Shown: positions 17,690 to 27,800, counted from the stretch's first letter. The stretch: DNA of 64,000 nucleotides from Haliscomenobacter sp041740695 (GCF_041740695.1 NZ_JBGSLK010000108.1:124001-188000), one strand, 5' to 3'. Notes: generated by a model from the sequence alone, not told the origin. Program-made: numbers and translations.

Positions 17690-17850
17690 AGTGCCCGGCC
17701 ATAATTAATCAACACTTTTTGAAGGGTTAATTTTGAGTCATATTTCGTTGAAAAGTCTCGCCGTAGCCCTGCTATGGCTGCGTTTTTCGCCTCATCTGGC
17801 TCAAAATTTCCTCCTTCAAAAAAGTGCCATTAATTATGGCCGGGCACTTA
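17690..17850. repeat. nested palindrome, about 160 bp
   Basis: Outer arms of 37 bp (17690-17726 and 17814-17850) pair with few mismatches (core AAGTGCCCGGCCATAATTAA). Inside, AATTTTGAG (17729-17737) pairs with CTCAAAATT (17800-17808), and a small GTAGCC/GGCTGC-type hairpin sits at the centre. It lies in the leader of the lipoprotein gene at 17873 and could be a structured RNA, attenuator or mobile palindrome. Confidence 0.7.
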
Positions 17851-17872
17851 CACAAAATTAAAACCTATTTCT

Positions 17873-18415
17873 ATGAAAAACATCCTATTATTTGTACTTG
17901 CCTGCATTTTCATCTCCGCTGGATGCAGTTCCATAGAATCAACGTCTTTGATCGTAGACAGAACTTTAATCCGGGAGCCAAGACCCAAAGAAGTAGTGCC
18001 TTACGGGCATAAGTTGAATGAATATGCGATGCAAATTGGAAGATATTCCCTGGCCGATCTTGACGATTACTACAGAAACGACCTGTCCCGAGAAAAAGCA
18101 GAAGCTTATTACAACAATGCTAGAAAAATGTTGATTTCCAGTATGGTTCAATCTTATGGCCTGGCCGAAAAAGGAGATGATACGTCCATTGCATTCTACC
18201 TGAATGAAGTGCAAGAACTAAAACTCATGCAACCTGATGTTACTTTAAAACTTCTTAGTCGGGCTGAAAAAAGCATGGCCCCGGAGGAAGTAAAAAATAT
18301 TGCTGGCAAGATTTATGATTTTAACCAAAAAGCGATTGCTGGAATAAATAACCCGGAATATCTGGCAAGAATGGGGCAAAAATGGGAAGAGATTAGACTT
18401 TTTGCCGAAAGATAG
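17873..18415 (+). CDS. small helical lipoprotein of unknown function
   Basis: 180 residues. The N-terminus MKNILLFVLACIFISAGCSS has a good lipobox (SAGC, Cys18), so it is a lipoprotein. The mature part is mostly alpha-helical and charged (YSLADLDDYYRNDLSREKAEAYYNNARKM and so on), with no recognised family. The start at 17873 is chosen over an overlapping frame beginning at 17824 because of the lipoprotein signal. It is followed by a large palindromic region and not by a co-directional gene within 400 bp, so it probably forms its own unit. Confidence 0.7.
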   Translation: MKNILLFVLACIFISAGCSSIESTSLIVDRTLIREPRPKEVVPYGHKLNEYAMQIGRYSLADLDDYYRNDLSREKAEAYYNNARKMLISSMVQSYGLAEKGDDTSIAFYLNEVQELKLMQPDVTLKLLSRAEKSMAPEEVKNIAGKIYDFNQKAIAGINNPEYLARMGQKWEEIRLFAER

Positions 18416-18444
18416 AAACCTAATCGCGGAGCGATTGAATTTTG

Positions 18445-18616
18445 AATAGCCCCGGTCGTCCGGGGTCATTTTGGTAGCAAAAGTTTCGCAACCGCGGATG
18501 CGGTTGAACTTTTTACTCAATTGAGTTCAACCACTGCCGTGGTTGCCGCCAATTTGACCCAACTATTTACCCCGGACGACCGGGGCTATTCAAAGTTCAA
18601 CCGCATCCGCGGTTGG
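18445..18616. repeat. multi-arm palindromic cluster
   Basis: A 22-bp arm (18445-18466, GAATAGCCCCGGTCGTCCGG) pairs perfectly with 18570-18591. Between them CAACCGCGGATGCGGTTGAA (about 18489) can pair locally with 18524-18545 or, perfectly, with the outer copy at 18594-18616. Several alternative stem arrangements are possible. No ORF of note lies in it; most of the 415-bp gap 18416-18830 is this structure. Confidence 0.7.
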
Positions 18617-18663
18617 TTATCCTAAAAATTCGGGATGACTCATGTTCTTCGTAAATACATAAA

Positions 18664-18711
18664 ACTATAACTCCCTGACAACGCGGAAGCCCACATAGCT
18701 GGAGGGAGCAG
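18664..18711 (-). pseudogene. last codons of a formylglycine-generating-enzyme-like gene
   Basis: The minus strand reads PAPSSYVGFRVVREL-stop, the typical C-terminal end of FGE-sulfatase/SUMF1 domain proteins (GFRVVR). An in-frame stop lies immediately upstream, so only about 15 codons remain. Probably a relic left by deletion. Confidence 0.4.
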
Positions 18712-18757
18712 GTTAAAAGGATTCTGGATGATGTTAAAAAATTTCATAGGATATTGT

Positions 18758-18788
18758 TTTGAGATTTCGACAATCATTTGTAAGTTTA
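18758..18788 (+). promoter_or_regulatory. Bacteroidota-type promoter for the small membrane-protein pair
   Basis: TTTG (18758-18761), exactly 19 bp, TAAGTTTA (18781-18788; 7 of 8 positions match TAnnTTTG with TTTA). The predicted start is about 36 nt before the ATG at 18831. Confidence 0.5.
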
Positions 18789-18830
18789 TTACTGAAACTA
18801 ATACATTCTACTAAAAAAAACAAAATAAAC

Positions 18831-19187
18831 ATGAGCGAAACTCCAAAAGCTAAAAGTTGGTCCGTTCTCTTTTTTTTATTGCTGATTTCGTTGATTTTAC
18901 TTCCAAAAGCGGGGGTCGATTTTATTCAATCCAATATTCGTATTCAGGTAGAAAAAACGAGGCAAGAAAATTTGCAAGCTTTGACTCCATTGATGAAAGG
19001 AAGTCCCAATAAAATAGCGAAATTGACAAAAGAGATAAACCAGAGCCAATCCTTACTCTCAACGCTAAAGGAGATTAAAAAACTTTCGACATTCCAATTA
19101 ATTTTTTATTCGCTTGTTTTAATTGGGTTAATCTGGTCTAGGCAGGCTAAACGAGTGGAAAACAGTGTCGAGCTTCAGAATGTATAA
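18831..19187 (+). CDS. small two-helix membrane protein, unknown
   Basis: 118 residues from the ATG at 18831, downstream of a good promoter (18758-18788); a longer frame starting at 18759 would overlap that promoter. Helix 1 (about 12-31, SVLFFLLLISLILLPKAG) and helix 2 (about 90-107, FQLIFYSLVLIGLIW) flank a roughly 55-residue charged, probably periplasmic, segment with coiled-coil character (EKTRQENLQALTPLM). No family recognised. The next gene encodes a similar-sized two-helix protein, so the pair may form a complex. Confidence 0.6.
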   Translation: MSETPKAKSWSVLFFLLLISLILLPKAGVDFIQSNIRIQVEKTRQENLQALTPLMKGSPNKIAKLTKEINQSQSLLSTLKEIKKLSTFQLIFYSLVLIGLIWSRQAKRVENSVELQNV

Positions 19188-19218
19188 TTTTATTTGCAAA
19201 AATTCAAAATGTTTTAAA

Positions 19219-19530
19219 ATGAATTTTATTAAAATTCCTGGAATTGCAATGGCAGCATTGTTGATCATTTTGGCGCTTTCATACCGTGTGGATGTATCTC
19301 AGTTGCGGGTGGACGAGCTGAGTGTTCACAATGCTGCAGAAAAAATGGAGCGGATTGTTCAGCAGCCTTATGATAGTCAGGTGTTCCAAGCAGGAATGCT
19401 CGCTGATGCCAAACTGGTTTTAGAAACAGCTAAACGTATACAACGCATTGATCAAATGGAAGCATGGTTTTATTTGATTGTTTTGGTTATTGGAACAGTG
19501 CTGTTGATCTATAAATGGGTAAAGCAGTAA
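19219..19530 (+). CDS. small two-helix membrane protein, unknown
   Basis: 103 residues from the ATG at 19219 (MNFIKIPGIAMAALLIILAL); the same frame runs upstream into the previous gene, but that part is not protein-like. Topology mirrors its neighbour: helix 1 about 9-23, a 55-residue soluble segment with heptad-like spacing (NAAEKMERIVQQPYDSQVFQ), and helix 2 about 80-97, ending KWVKQ. It lies 31 bp after the preceding gene, so the two are likely co-transcribed. Function unknown. Confidence 0.6.
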   Translation: MNFIKIPGIAMAALLIILALSYRVDVSQLRVDELSVHNAAEKMERIVQQPYDSQVFQAGMLADAKLVLETAKRIQRIDQMEAWFYLIVLVIGTVLLIYKWVKQ

Positions 19531-19698
19531 AAAAAGCTCTTTTATTTAACATAATATAAATTATGGGACAAAAATTAAAACCTTTCCACATGGGCGTATC
19601 TAAAATTTTGGACATCGAATGACGAATAATCAGCCGCGCATGCTATTTTCGTCGCTCATCATTTGAATCAATCAGCGCAAATCAATCCAAACAAGCAC

Positions 19699-20940
19699 AT
19701 GGAAAACCCTTTTACTTCAAAAAGTGCCCTTCAACACCTTTTTAGCGTCCCCGTGATCGTGGCCGCACTCGGTTATTTTGTCGACATCTACGACTTGTTG
19801 CTATTTAGCATCGTACGAATTCCCAGTTTACAATCCCTGGGGCTTTCGGAAGCCGAAGTTTCAACCGTAGGTGCCAGTATTCTGAACTGGCAAATGATTG
19901 GTTTGCTACTTGGTGGCATTTTATGGGGCGTTTTGGGCGATAAAAAAGGCCGGCTTTCGGTACTTTTTGGTTCGATTTTGACCTACTCCCTGGCGAATAT
20001 CGCTTGTGGATTTGTGCAAGATCCTTCGGTATACAAACTCCTGCGTTTCATCGCTGGGATTGGTTTGGCAGGCGAACTGGGCGCGGGCATCACCCTCGTG
20101 TCCGAAATTTTACCCAAACATTTGCGTGCCATCGGAACTTCGCTCGTTGCGGGAATTGGGTTGCTGGGGGCAGTTGTTGCCTATTTCAGCGTGGAGTGGT
20201 TTGACTGGCGCACGGCTTATTTCATTGGTGGCGGCATGGGTATTGCCCTGTTGTTGTTGCGCATCGGGGTATTTGAATCCGGCATTTTTCAACAAATCAA
20301 AGCCCAGGAGCACCTCAGGCGGGGAAATTTTTTCTCCCTTTTCACCAAACGAGAACGACTGATTCGCTACTTAAAATGCATCGGCATGGGTTTGCCAACC
20401 TGGTTTGTGATCGGGATTTTGGCCACTTTCAGCAACGAATTTGGGATAGCCATGAACATTGCTGAGCCCATCAAGCCTGGACTGTCAATCATGTGGTGCT
20501 ACATCGGTTTGTCGGCAGGTGACCTCAGCAGTGGTTTTTTGAGCCACTGGCTTCATTCCCGCAAAAAAGCAGTGCTAGCCCTGATGCTCCTCACGCTGAT
20601 TGGTACGATTGTCTATTTGTACGGAGGAATCAACAATACGAAGACTTTTTACGGTTTGGTCCTAGTCTTGGGCTTTGGCATTGGTTATTGGGCGATGTTT
20701 GTGACCATTGGTGCCGAGCAGTTTGGAACCAACTTGCGCGCAACCGCGGCCACTACGATTCCCAATATGGTACGGGGCACAGTGGTGTTGATGACCACCT
20801 TGTTCATCAATTTTAAACAATCCTTTAGTGTAATTGACTCCGGGGCTCTGGTAGGTCTATTGTGCTTTACCATTGGATTGTACTCAATTTTGACCATTTC
20901 GGAAACGCACAACCGCGATCTGGATTTTTTGGAGGAGTAA
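19699..20940 (+). CDS. MFS transporter (sugar/organic-acid type)
   Basis: 413 residues from the ATG at 19699 (MENPFTSKSALQHLF). It has twelve predicted helices and the MFS loop 2-3 signature GVLGDKKGRLSVLFGS (about 88-103), with RFIAGIGLAGELGAGITLVSE in helix 4-5 as in the sialate/shikimate/niacin (MHS or AAHS-like) transporters. No signal peptide; inner membrane. It is followed at 29 bp by a ROK kinase and, further on, an SIS isomerase, suggesting import of a sugar or sugar acid that is then phosphorylated. The substrate is not readable. Confidence 0.85.
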   Translation: MENPFTSKSALQHLFSVPVIVAALGYFVDIYDLLLFSIVRIPSLQSLGLSEAEVSTVGASILNWQMIGLLLGGILWGVLGDKKGRLSVLFGSILTYSLANIACGFVQDPSVYKLLRFIAGIGLAGELGAGITLVSEILPKHLRAIGTSLVAGIGLLGAVVAYFSVEWFDWRTAYFIGGGMGIALLLLRIGVFESGIFQQIKAQEHLRRGNFFSLFTKRERLIRYLKCIGMGLPTWFVIGILATFSNEFGIAMNIAEPIKPGLSIMWCYIGLSAGDLSSGFLSHWLHSRKKAVLALMLLTLIGTIVYLYGGINNTKTFYGLVLVLGFGIGYWAMFVTIGAEQFGTNLRATAATTIPNMVRGTVVLMTTLFINFKQSFSVIDSGALVGLLCFTIGLYSILTISETHNRDLDFLEE

Positions 20941-20969
20941 AGTTGAACGCGATTAGTCCTTAAACAACA

Positions 20970-21878
20970 ATGAATGTAGGCATCGAAATTGGGGGCACCA
21001 AATTACAAGTGGCCACGGGTGATCCCAGCACGGGCAAAATTGAGCAAATTTTCCGCTATCGGGTCGATAAAGCCCGAGGTGCCAATGGTATTTTGGCCCA
21101 AATTGAACAAACTTTGCAAGCGCTCCCCTACCCTCCCGGGCGCATTGGGATTGGTTTTGGCGGGCCAGTCAATTGTACTACTGGAGTCATTGCTACCTCC
21201 CATCAAATTGGCGGCTGGTCGGGTTTTGAACTGGTACAATGGTTCAAAGACCGTTTTGAGGCCAGCGTTTTGATGGACAATGACGCCAATGTAGCCGCCC
21301 TTGCCGAAGCCCATTTTGGCGCAGGAAAAGGTTATAAACAAGTCTTTTACATTACTTTAGGCAGTGGTGTGGGTGGTGGTTTGGTTTGCAATGGAGCGTT
21401 GTATCATGGCAATGCGCCGGGTGAGGCGGAAGTTGGGCTTTTACAGTTGGATCGCGAGGGGAATTCCTTGGAATCTTTTTGTTCGGGTTGGGCTCTTGAT
21501 GCCAAAATTCGGGCGCTGTTACCCAGTTTACCTACCGAATCGCCGCTCAAACAATTGGTCGGTACGCAACAATCAGGAGAAGCGCAATTTTTATTGCCTG
21601 CTTTAACCCAAGGCGACCCGAATGCAGCCGAATTGCTTCAGGAGTATGCAGATACGCTGGCTTGGGGGCTTTCACATGTAGTACATTTGTTCAACCCACA
21701 AATCATCGTGTTGGGCGGTGGTGTTTCGCTGATTGGTGAAGCGCTGCGGGTGCGCGTGCAGGAGGCACTGCCAAAATATTTGGTGAAGGCTTTTCAGCCG
21801 GGGCCTCTGGTTGCGTTGGCTGAACTCAAAGAAGAAACCGTTCTAGTAGGTGCCTTGTGCCTTCTAAGGTGTATCTAA
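20970..21878 (+). CDS. ROK family sugar kinase
   Basis: 302 residues. The ATP-binding P-loop VGIEIGGTKLQVATGD is at the N-terminus, the sugar site GIGFGGPVN follows, the catalytic Asp region is MDNDANVAALAEAHFGAGKG, and the C-terminal adenosine motif is IIVLGGGVSLIGEAL. The usual ROK zinc motif (C-x-C-G-x-x-G-C) is absent: the equivalent region reads GNSLESFCSGWALDAK with a single Cys. Some ROK subfamilies lack it too. It probably phosphorylates glucose, fructose or a derivative in the cytoplasm. Its last five codons and stop lie inside palindromic element A2. Confidence 0.88.
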   Translation: MNVGIEIGGTKLQVATGDPSTGKIEQIFRYRVDKARGANGILAQIEQTLQALPYPPGRIGIGFGGPVNCTTGVIATSHQIGGWSGFELVQWFKDRFEASVLMDNDANVAALAEAHFGAGKGYKQVFYITLGSGVGGGLVCNGALYHGNAPGEAEVGLLQLDREGNSLESFCSGWALDAKIRALLPSLPTESPLKQLVGTQQSGEAQFLLPALTQGDPNAAELLQEYADTLAWGLSHVVHLFNPQIIVLGGGVSLIGEALRVRVQEALPKYLVKAFQPGPLVALAELKEETVLVGALCLLRCI

Positions 21879-21972
21879 AGTGTCTTAGGTTTCTTAGGTG
21901 GTAAAGAATAGCTTGCTATACATTTTTTTTCACCACCTAAGAAACCTAAGACACTTTAGATACACCTTAGAA
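21862..21972. repeat. family A palindromic element, copy 2
   Basis: Perfect 41-bp arms (21862-21902 and 21932-21972) around a 29-nt centre. They share the CACCACCTAAGAAACC core with copies at 11160-11274 and 51957-52062. The left arm encodes the last residues (LLRCI) and stop of the ROK kinase. Confidence 0.9.
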
Positions 21973-22000
21973 ATAAACTTTTACCATCAATCAATAATAT

Positions 22001-22564
22001 ATGGATACGCACTCATTTATATCCGAATATCTTACCAAGCATCAACAGCTGATCGCCAATCTCCCGCAGGCAAAGATCGCGGAGCTCATCGACATTTACG
22101 AAAAAGCCTGGGCAGAAAACCGCCAGATGTTTGTATGTGGCAATGGAGGAAGTGCCACCAATGCCTCCCATTTTATCACCGACCTGAGCAAAGCAGCCTC
22201 CGATAAAATGGATAAACCATTCAAAGGGATGTCGCTCAATGAGCACCTTTCCTGGATCACCGCACTGGGTAACGACTACGCTTACGAAGACATCTATGTG
22301 CGGCAATTGATGAACTTCGCCCAGGCTGGTGACCTGTTGATGCTGCTGAGCGTGAGTGGCAACTCTCCCAATCTGGTCAAAGCCGCCCAATGGGCCAAAG
22401 CACATGGGGTGTTTGTGATCGCACTGGTGAGTTCCCGGCCTTGCCAATTGACCGATTTGGCCGATTTTGTCATCGCCGTAGATGAAACCCACTATGGGCG
22501 GGTAGAAGATGCCCACATGGGGATTTGCCACCTAGTTTGTTATGCTTTTATTGAAAAAAACTAG
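22001..22564 (+). CDS. SIS-domain phosphosugar isomerase (GmhA-like)
   Basis: 187 residues. An N-terminal helix is followed by a SIS domain: MFVCGNGGSATNASHFITDL (about 44-63, the phosphate-binding Gly-Asn-Gly-Gly-Ser of sedoheptulose-7-phosphate isomerases), LLMLLSVSGNSPNLVKAAQWA, and the C-terminal VEDAHMGICHLVCYAF with the His used by GmhA. It likely isomerises a ketose-7-phosphate for ADP-heptose synthesis, or another phosphosugar. No hldE or gmhB is nearby. It follows the sugar kinase and MFS gene after family A element 2, so co-transcription is uncertain. Confidence 0.85.
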   Translation: MDTHSFISEYLTKHQQLIANLPQAKIAELIDIYEKAWAENRQMFVCGNGGSATNASHFITDLSKAASDKMDKPFKGMSLNEHLSWITALGNDYAYEDIYVRQLMNFAQAGDLLMLLSVSGNSPNLVKAAQWAKAHGVFVIALVSSRPCQLTDLADFVIAVDETHYGRVEDAHMGICHLVCYAFIEKN

Positions 22565-22576
22565 GCATAAGCAATC

Positions 22577-24838
22577 TCAAAAAGGATACCCAATGGCCAG
22601 GTTAAACACCATGTTGTTGTTGGGAATTTTGTCGAGGTAAGGTACTTTTAGGGGGAAAGCGAAATCCAGGCGCAGCAACAAGATGGTAAAATCAAGGCGG
22701 AGGCCAAAGCCCGCATCGATGGCTAGTTCTTTCAAAAAATTGCTGCTGAATTTTGCACCCGGTTTGAGGGGATCTTCATTCAAGAGCCATACATTTCCGG
22801 CATCGACAAACAAAGCCCCTTCGGCAATGCTAAACAACTTGGGTCGGTATTCGGAATTGAATTCTAACTTGATGTCACCCGACTGATCGGGTAAAAACAA
22901 TACTGCCGGATTGTCGCGATTGGGCGGAGTATAACGCCCGGGGCCAACCGTACGGCTACGGAAACCCCGCAGACTGTTGTTTCCTCCTGAGAAAAACTGT
23001 TTGACAAAGGGAAGTTGTTGGCTATTGCCATAAGGGTAGCCAAAGCCCACGATCAGGCGGTTGACCCATTGGCTGCGCTGGTCGATTCGTTTGTAGTAGC
23101 GCAAGTCCACTTCTGCTTTGGCAAATTGGGCGAATTTCACCCCGAATAAGGTACCCACCTCGTCGTTTTTCCAGTTGGAGCCATTCACCAAACCAGCAAT
23201 GTTGCCCGCGATATCCAACAGCCCATTGAAATAAATACCCGTCCGGCGATTGGAACCAGCGAGTTCGTTGTAGTTGTAATTGTAAGTGGCACCGACTATA
23301 AATTGCTCTTCTACAATTTTGGCCAGCGAAGGGTATTTCGTGATGCTATCGAGGTACTGTTTAGCAATCGACAGTGGCCTTACATAATTGAAGGTAAAGG
23401 GATTGAGCTGGTGTTCTTTTTGCAGGTTTTCTTTCCAGGTATAGCCCAGGTTGCCGCGAAAACTGTTGAGGGTGTATAAATTTTGGCGATTTAACAATTC
23501 ATAGCCCAGTTGAAGGTTGGTGCGCGGCACGAAATCACTACGCCCCCGAATGTCCAAAAAAGGAACCACAAAGCGAGGGATACTGAGGGTGATCTCCCCT
23601 CCTACCCTATACGGATTTGATTTTCCAAAATTGCCACTGACCTGTACCTCGGTACTGCCAAATAAATTCACTGCCAAATGTTCAGCACCTCGAAAAATAT
23701 TGCGGTGCCGCCATCCTAGTGATACTTGTGAACCAACGAGGTTATTGGTTTTTGAGGTGCCCGTAAGTTCTGCATGCAAGGATTTTTTGGGTAAGGGAGT
23801 GAGGTAGTAAAATGCGTTTAATTTGGTACTGTCGAGTACCGGTTCAAAGCGGTTTTTTACGAACTTAAAACTCCCCAGATTGGTTAGCCAACTGAGGGTA
23901 GTATTGTGGTCCTTGCGGCTGTACAAATCACCCGGCAGAAATTGCATACTTTGTTCAAAAACACGCTGCCGGAAGAGTTTGGAAGAGTCGATGACATAAT
24001 ATCCTCCCCGATACAATTCGGCATTGGCCAGGTTGGTATCCGGGCTGACGGTGGAGAGGTTGTAATTGGGATAAATGTAAACGTTGTTGATATGGTAAGT
24101 ATGTCTTGCTTCAGCAGGCGTTTCCGGTTTTACCTGAAGGTATAAGTTAACTTCGTAATTGCCTATGGTGCTATCGGTTTCGATCAGGAGGTATTCGCCG
24201 CTAAAGAAGTAAAAACCCAACTCCTTTAGCTCAATGTCAATGCGAGTTCTTTCACCTTTGATGAGGTCTAGGTTAAAAGGAGCTCCTGGTACCAAAAGCG
24301 TTTTGGACTGCGTGGCGCGGATGCTTTTTTCAAGGATACCGCTATCGGCGGGGAACGTGATGTTTTTGATTTTATATTCCGGTCCAGTAGCTACCGTGTA
24401 TTCGGCGCTGGCTTTTTTGCCCTTCACCGTAGTGTCTCCCTGCACTTTTACTTGAAAAAAGCCCCGGTTTTCGAGGTAATTGTCCAATATCCCAGCGTTG
24501 CGACCCAGTTTTACCTCGCTGAGCAAAACCGGCGCTTCACCGTATTTGCGACGCAACCAGGCACCTAGGCCTTTTTTACTGCCCAGGTTGTACATCAATA
24601 ATTTAAAGGGTACTCCCAAAACCCGGCTGTTGGGCACCGGTCTGGTTAGGTCTTGCAGGGTGTTCTGTAGTGCTTTTTTTTGCTTCGATGGGATCTCGGT
24701 GTGGGCCATTTTTACCTTTGCGCCAGTATACAATGCGTCATTTTCGGGAACAAATTTGGTCACGTTACAGCCAGTCAGCAACAAGACTAGTGATGTCATG
24801 GAAAAATAGAGCCAGAGGGTAATGAGCTTATTCTTCAT
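22577..24838 (-). CDS. BamA/TamA family outer-membrane barrel protein (lipoprotein)
   Basis: 753 residues from the ATG at 24838. The N-terminal signal MKNKLITLWLYFSMTSLVLLLTGCN has a lipobox (LTGC), as in Bacteroidota TamA-like lipoproteins. POTRA-like repeats follow (about 45-300, for example EVKLGRNAGILDNYLENRGFFQVKV), then a C-terminal Bac_surface_Ag/Omp85 barrel (about 370-753). The barrel carries the lid-loop motif FFSGGNNSLRGFRSRTVGPG and ends in aromatic FNLAIGYPF. It should sit in the outer membrane and insert or secrete other proteins. It overlaps the end of the TamB-like gene by 11 bp, so they are co-translated and likely form one TAM-type complex. Confidence 0.93.
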   Translation of the reverse strand: MKNKLITLWLYFSMTSLVLLLTGCNVTKFVPENDALYTGAKVKMAHTEIPSKQKKALQNTLQDLTRPVPNSRVLGVPFKLLMYNLGSKKGLGAWLRRKYGEAPVLLSEVKLGRNAGILDNYLENRGFFQVKVQGDTTVKGKKASAEYTVATGPEYKIKNITFPADSGILEKSIRATQSKTLLVPGAPFNLDLIKGERTRIDIELKELGFYFFSGEYLLIETDSTIGNYEVNLYLQVKPETPAEARHTYHINNVYIYPNYNLSTVSPDTNLANAELYRGGYYVIDSSKLFRQRVFEQSMQFLPGDLYSRKDHNTTLSWLTNLGSFKFVKNRFEPVLDSTKLNAFYYLTPLPKKSLHAELTGTSKTNNLVGSQVSLGWRHRNIFRGAEHLAVNLFGSTEVQVSGNFGKSNPYRVGGEITLSIPRFVVPFLDIRGRSDFVPRTNLQLGYELLNRQNLYTLNSFRGNLGYTWKENLQKEHQLNPFTFNYVRPLSIAKQYLDSITKYPSLAKIVEEQFIVGATYNYNYNELAGSNRRTGIYFNGLLDIAGNIAGLVNGSNWKNDEVGTLFGVKFAQFAKAEVDLRYYKRIDQRSQWVNRLIVGFGYPYGNSQQLPFVKQFFSGGNNSLRGFRSRTVGPGRYTPPNRDNPAVLFLPDQSGDIKLEFNSEYRPKLFSIAEGALFVDAGNVWLLNEDPLKPGAKFSSNFLKELAIDAGFGLRLDFTILLLRLDFAFPLKVPYLDKIPNNNMVFNLAIGYPF

Positions 24839-27800
24839 CTTCAAGCTTTCTGGAGGTGTCAATAAAAGCGGGATCCAGGTCTTCTTTCTGGTTCGTAGGC
24901 GGATTGGCAGGTTTTTCTGGAGGGGTGTTGTACTGTTCTATTGCTTTTCTTTCTTTGGTAGCTTTGCGCTTTTGCTTTCTGCGCTCAAAAATCTCTTTAA
25001 ATTGGTCGTAATCTACCGAAAGGACAAAACCAACCCCGGTTTCGATCACATAACCATAGATTACCCCTTCATATTGGTTGTGGCGATAGGCCCTCAACAG
25101 GTAAGTTCCATCCTGAGAAAGGAGGTATTCGATATTCAGATTGGGCGAAGCACTACTGCTGCCCGCATTGGTTTCATTGCTTTGACGGCCACCTTCGAGT
25201 GCAAGGTTGGTTCCGATGGAAACGCTTAAGCGGTCGTTCAACAAACGTTTGGAGAGGCCAACATTGAGGTCAGTTTTATTTTGCAAACTGCCCGAAGTAT
25301 AATCCTCGGAAGAAACGATGTCAAAATTGAGGTCTACCCCTTCAATCAAACCATTGGCGAGGTTGTTCAGTTGTTCGGTCAACATCTTGCTGACACTCTG
25401 GCGTGCCAGGGTACCGGCATTGAGGATTCCGTTTGCACTTTCAAACGGGTTTTCCGAGATGAATCGGTTCAGCAAGAGCAAGGCAAATACCTGTTTGTTT
25501 AGTTCAGAAGGTTCGGCTTTTAGTTGATTCAGGCGCATTTCTACCTGTCCAGCAATTTGATTGTCAATGCGTACCGTACTTTCTTCTGGCAACACAATGT
25601 TGAAGGTAAAGATCGGTTGCATCAATGACCCATCCATGTTCAGGTGTACCGCAAAGGGCAATTTCTGGTGGTAACGCAGGTCGGTTTTGGCCGCAGTAAT
25701 CTGATCCTGCACCAGTTCAAAGGCAGAGGTATTGACCACGTATACCGCTGTGATGTCTACCACGGCATTGGTGGGTTCTCCAATCCAGGTGATTTTGCTT
25801 CCTTTTTGAATGTTGAAACGCCGATGGAGTAAATTGAAGGACATCTCATAGGCACCTTCTTCCAATTCATAAGACCCGGTAAGGGTTATTTTTCCACTTT
25901 TGTCTACGCCACCATTCAGCACTGCCTCACCCTGAAGGCGAAGAAAATCTCCGTTGCCTTCATCGATGATTAAAGTCAGTTGCGCTTTTTTGTCTATTTC
26001 AATATTGACCGAGGCCTCCATTCCACGAAGGTTGGTTTGGTTAAGTTTATCTTTTTGGATCAAAAACAAAGCGTCATTCAGGGGGGCATCTTTGTCCACA
26101 AAAACCACAATCCCATCTCGTTCAACTACTCCAGGCTGTTCTTGTGGTACCACCGCGGTCAGGCGGGTAAGCTCATTGATGCGTAGGGTGCCGTCTACCG
26201 CTGGTGCAGTCTCGGTGCCCGTGATTTTTACATTGGTATCAAAATAGACCTGGCCGTAATACAGGTCATTGTTCTTCTTAGAGGTGTTCAGTGCCCTGAA
26301 ATTTTTGGCCTGCAAGCTCAGGTCAAAGTTATAGTTCAAATAATTGGTCGTGTTGGCTACACCATTGATGGTGAGCCTGTTTTCGGAGGAGTCGCGGATG
26401 GTGAAGGAATTAAAGCGTAGCCCCTTGTTTTCTACCGCGATGATCTGTTCATTGTCAATCTTAAACTCACTGTTGAGCATAGTGATGACCATGCTCGTCT
26501 CGTTGAAACCAAGTTGACCAGCGATGTCGGGGGAACTTGGTTTATTGCCAATTTTTACATTGCCTTTCAGGTATCCTTTTCCATTCCTGATGGCGCCCAT
26601 ACTGATGCCTTCGAGGGTGTTCCATTGCAGGCTTTTGATGGCTAGATTAAAATCCATCGTACTCTTGTCGTCCGCTTTGAGGAAGTAGTTACCGGTGAGC
26701 GCCAGATCGTTGCCCTGTCCTTTGATGCTAATGTCGGTAGCAAAAATATTGGCCTTAGGATTGCTGATTTTAGCATTGATGTCGCCAATGGTATCTCCTT
26801 CTACCGCTAGGTCGCTGATGGTAAGGTCGGTGGTAAAATTTAGTTGCGTAATGATGTCGTTCAAAACAATGTTTCCGTTGAGCGTGCCTTCGGCAAACAA
26901 AGAATCCACCTGCACGAACCCGGTGAGTGTGGACAGGCGGAATTTTTCAAACAAGATTTCCAGCGGGCTGTTGGCGCTGTTGTCTCGGCTATTGATCGTC
27001 AGGTGTTGATTGTTTTTGCTTAAATTAAAATGTTGAGCATTGACCTGAGTGGTGCTGAAGCGAATCTGGTTGTCGGCCTCGATGGACCAAGGCTCGTAAT
27101 TCAGCAATAAACTATCTTGATGAAGCGACACGGTATAAAATCCTCCAGATTCCTGAGCAAAAAGCCCGGATAAGCGGTATTTGTCGCGTTTGTCTTGATC
27201 GCCGATCTGCAGCGCAAAATCTACCTGATTGTTGGCAATATTGGCCCTCAACTGGGTGCTTTGTACAACGAAGGTTTCACCTGTGCCGATTTCCGCTACA
27301 ATGGTGTTGAAACGGATGTGATCACCCTGAGTTTCTGCGTTTAGGTCTAGTCCGACCATTCGATTGGCCCCATACGCAATATAGGGTGAGCTCAAATGAG
27401 CATTCCAACCTGTACTACTGGAAAAATGGCCATCCAAAGAAAGGTCATCCATGCGCTCCAAATCGGGCCAAAAAGCCTGGAGGGCTACATGATCGATCAG
27501 GGCGGCCTGGAGGGTAAAATCATACACCAGGGCACTGTCAGCGCTGGTACTGTCCATGATGGCGTAATAAGGTTGGATGGCCTGGATAAAAATGTCTCCC
27601 AATTGGGTGAGTTTGTATTGGCCGCTGAGGCTGGCCCGGGCAAAATCGGTGCTCAGATTCAGCGACTGTTGGCCGTTCTCGTATGTGGCCACCAACTCGA
27701 CGGAATCAATAGCCGTCCGTTGATCGTTGCTGACCAACAAGGAATTGAGCAAATACACGTGCCCATTCAGGCTATCCAGATTGAGGGCCGGAACATCCGC

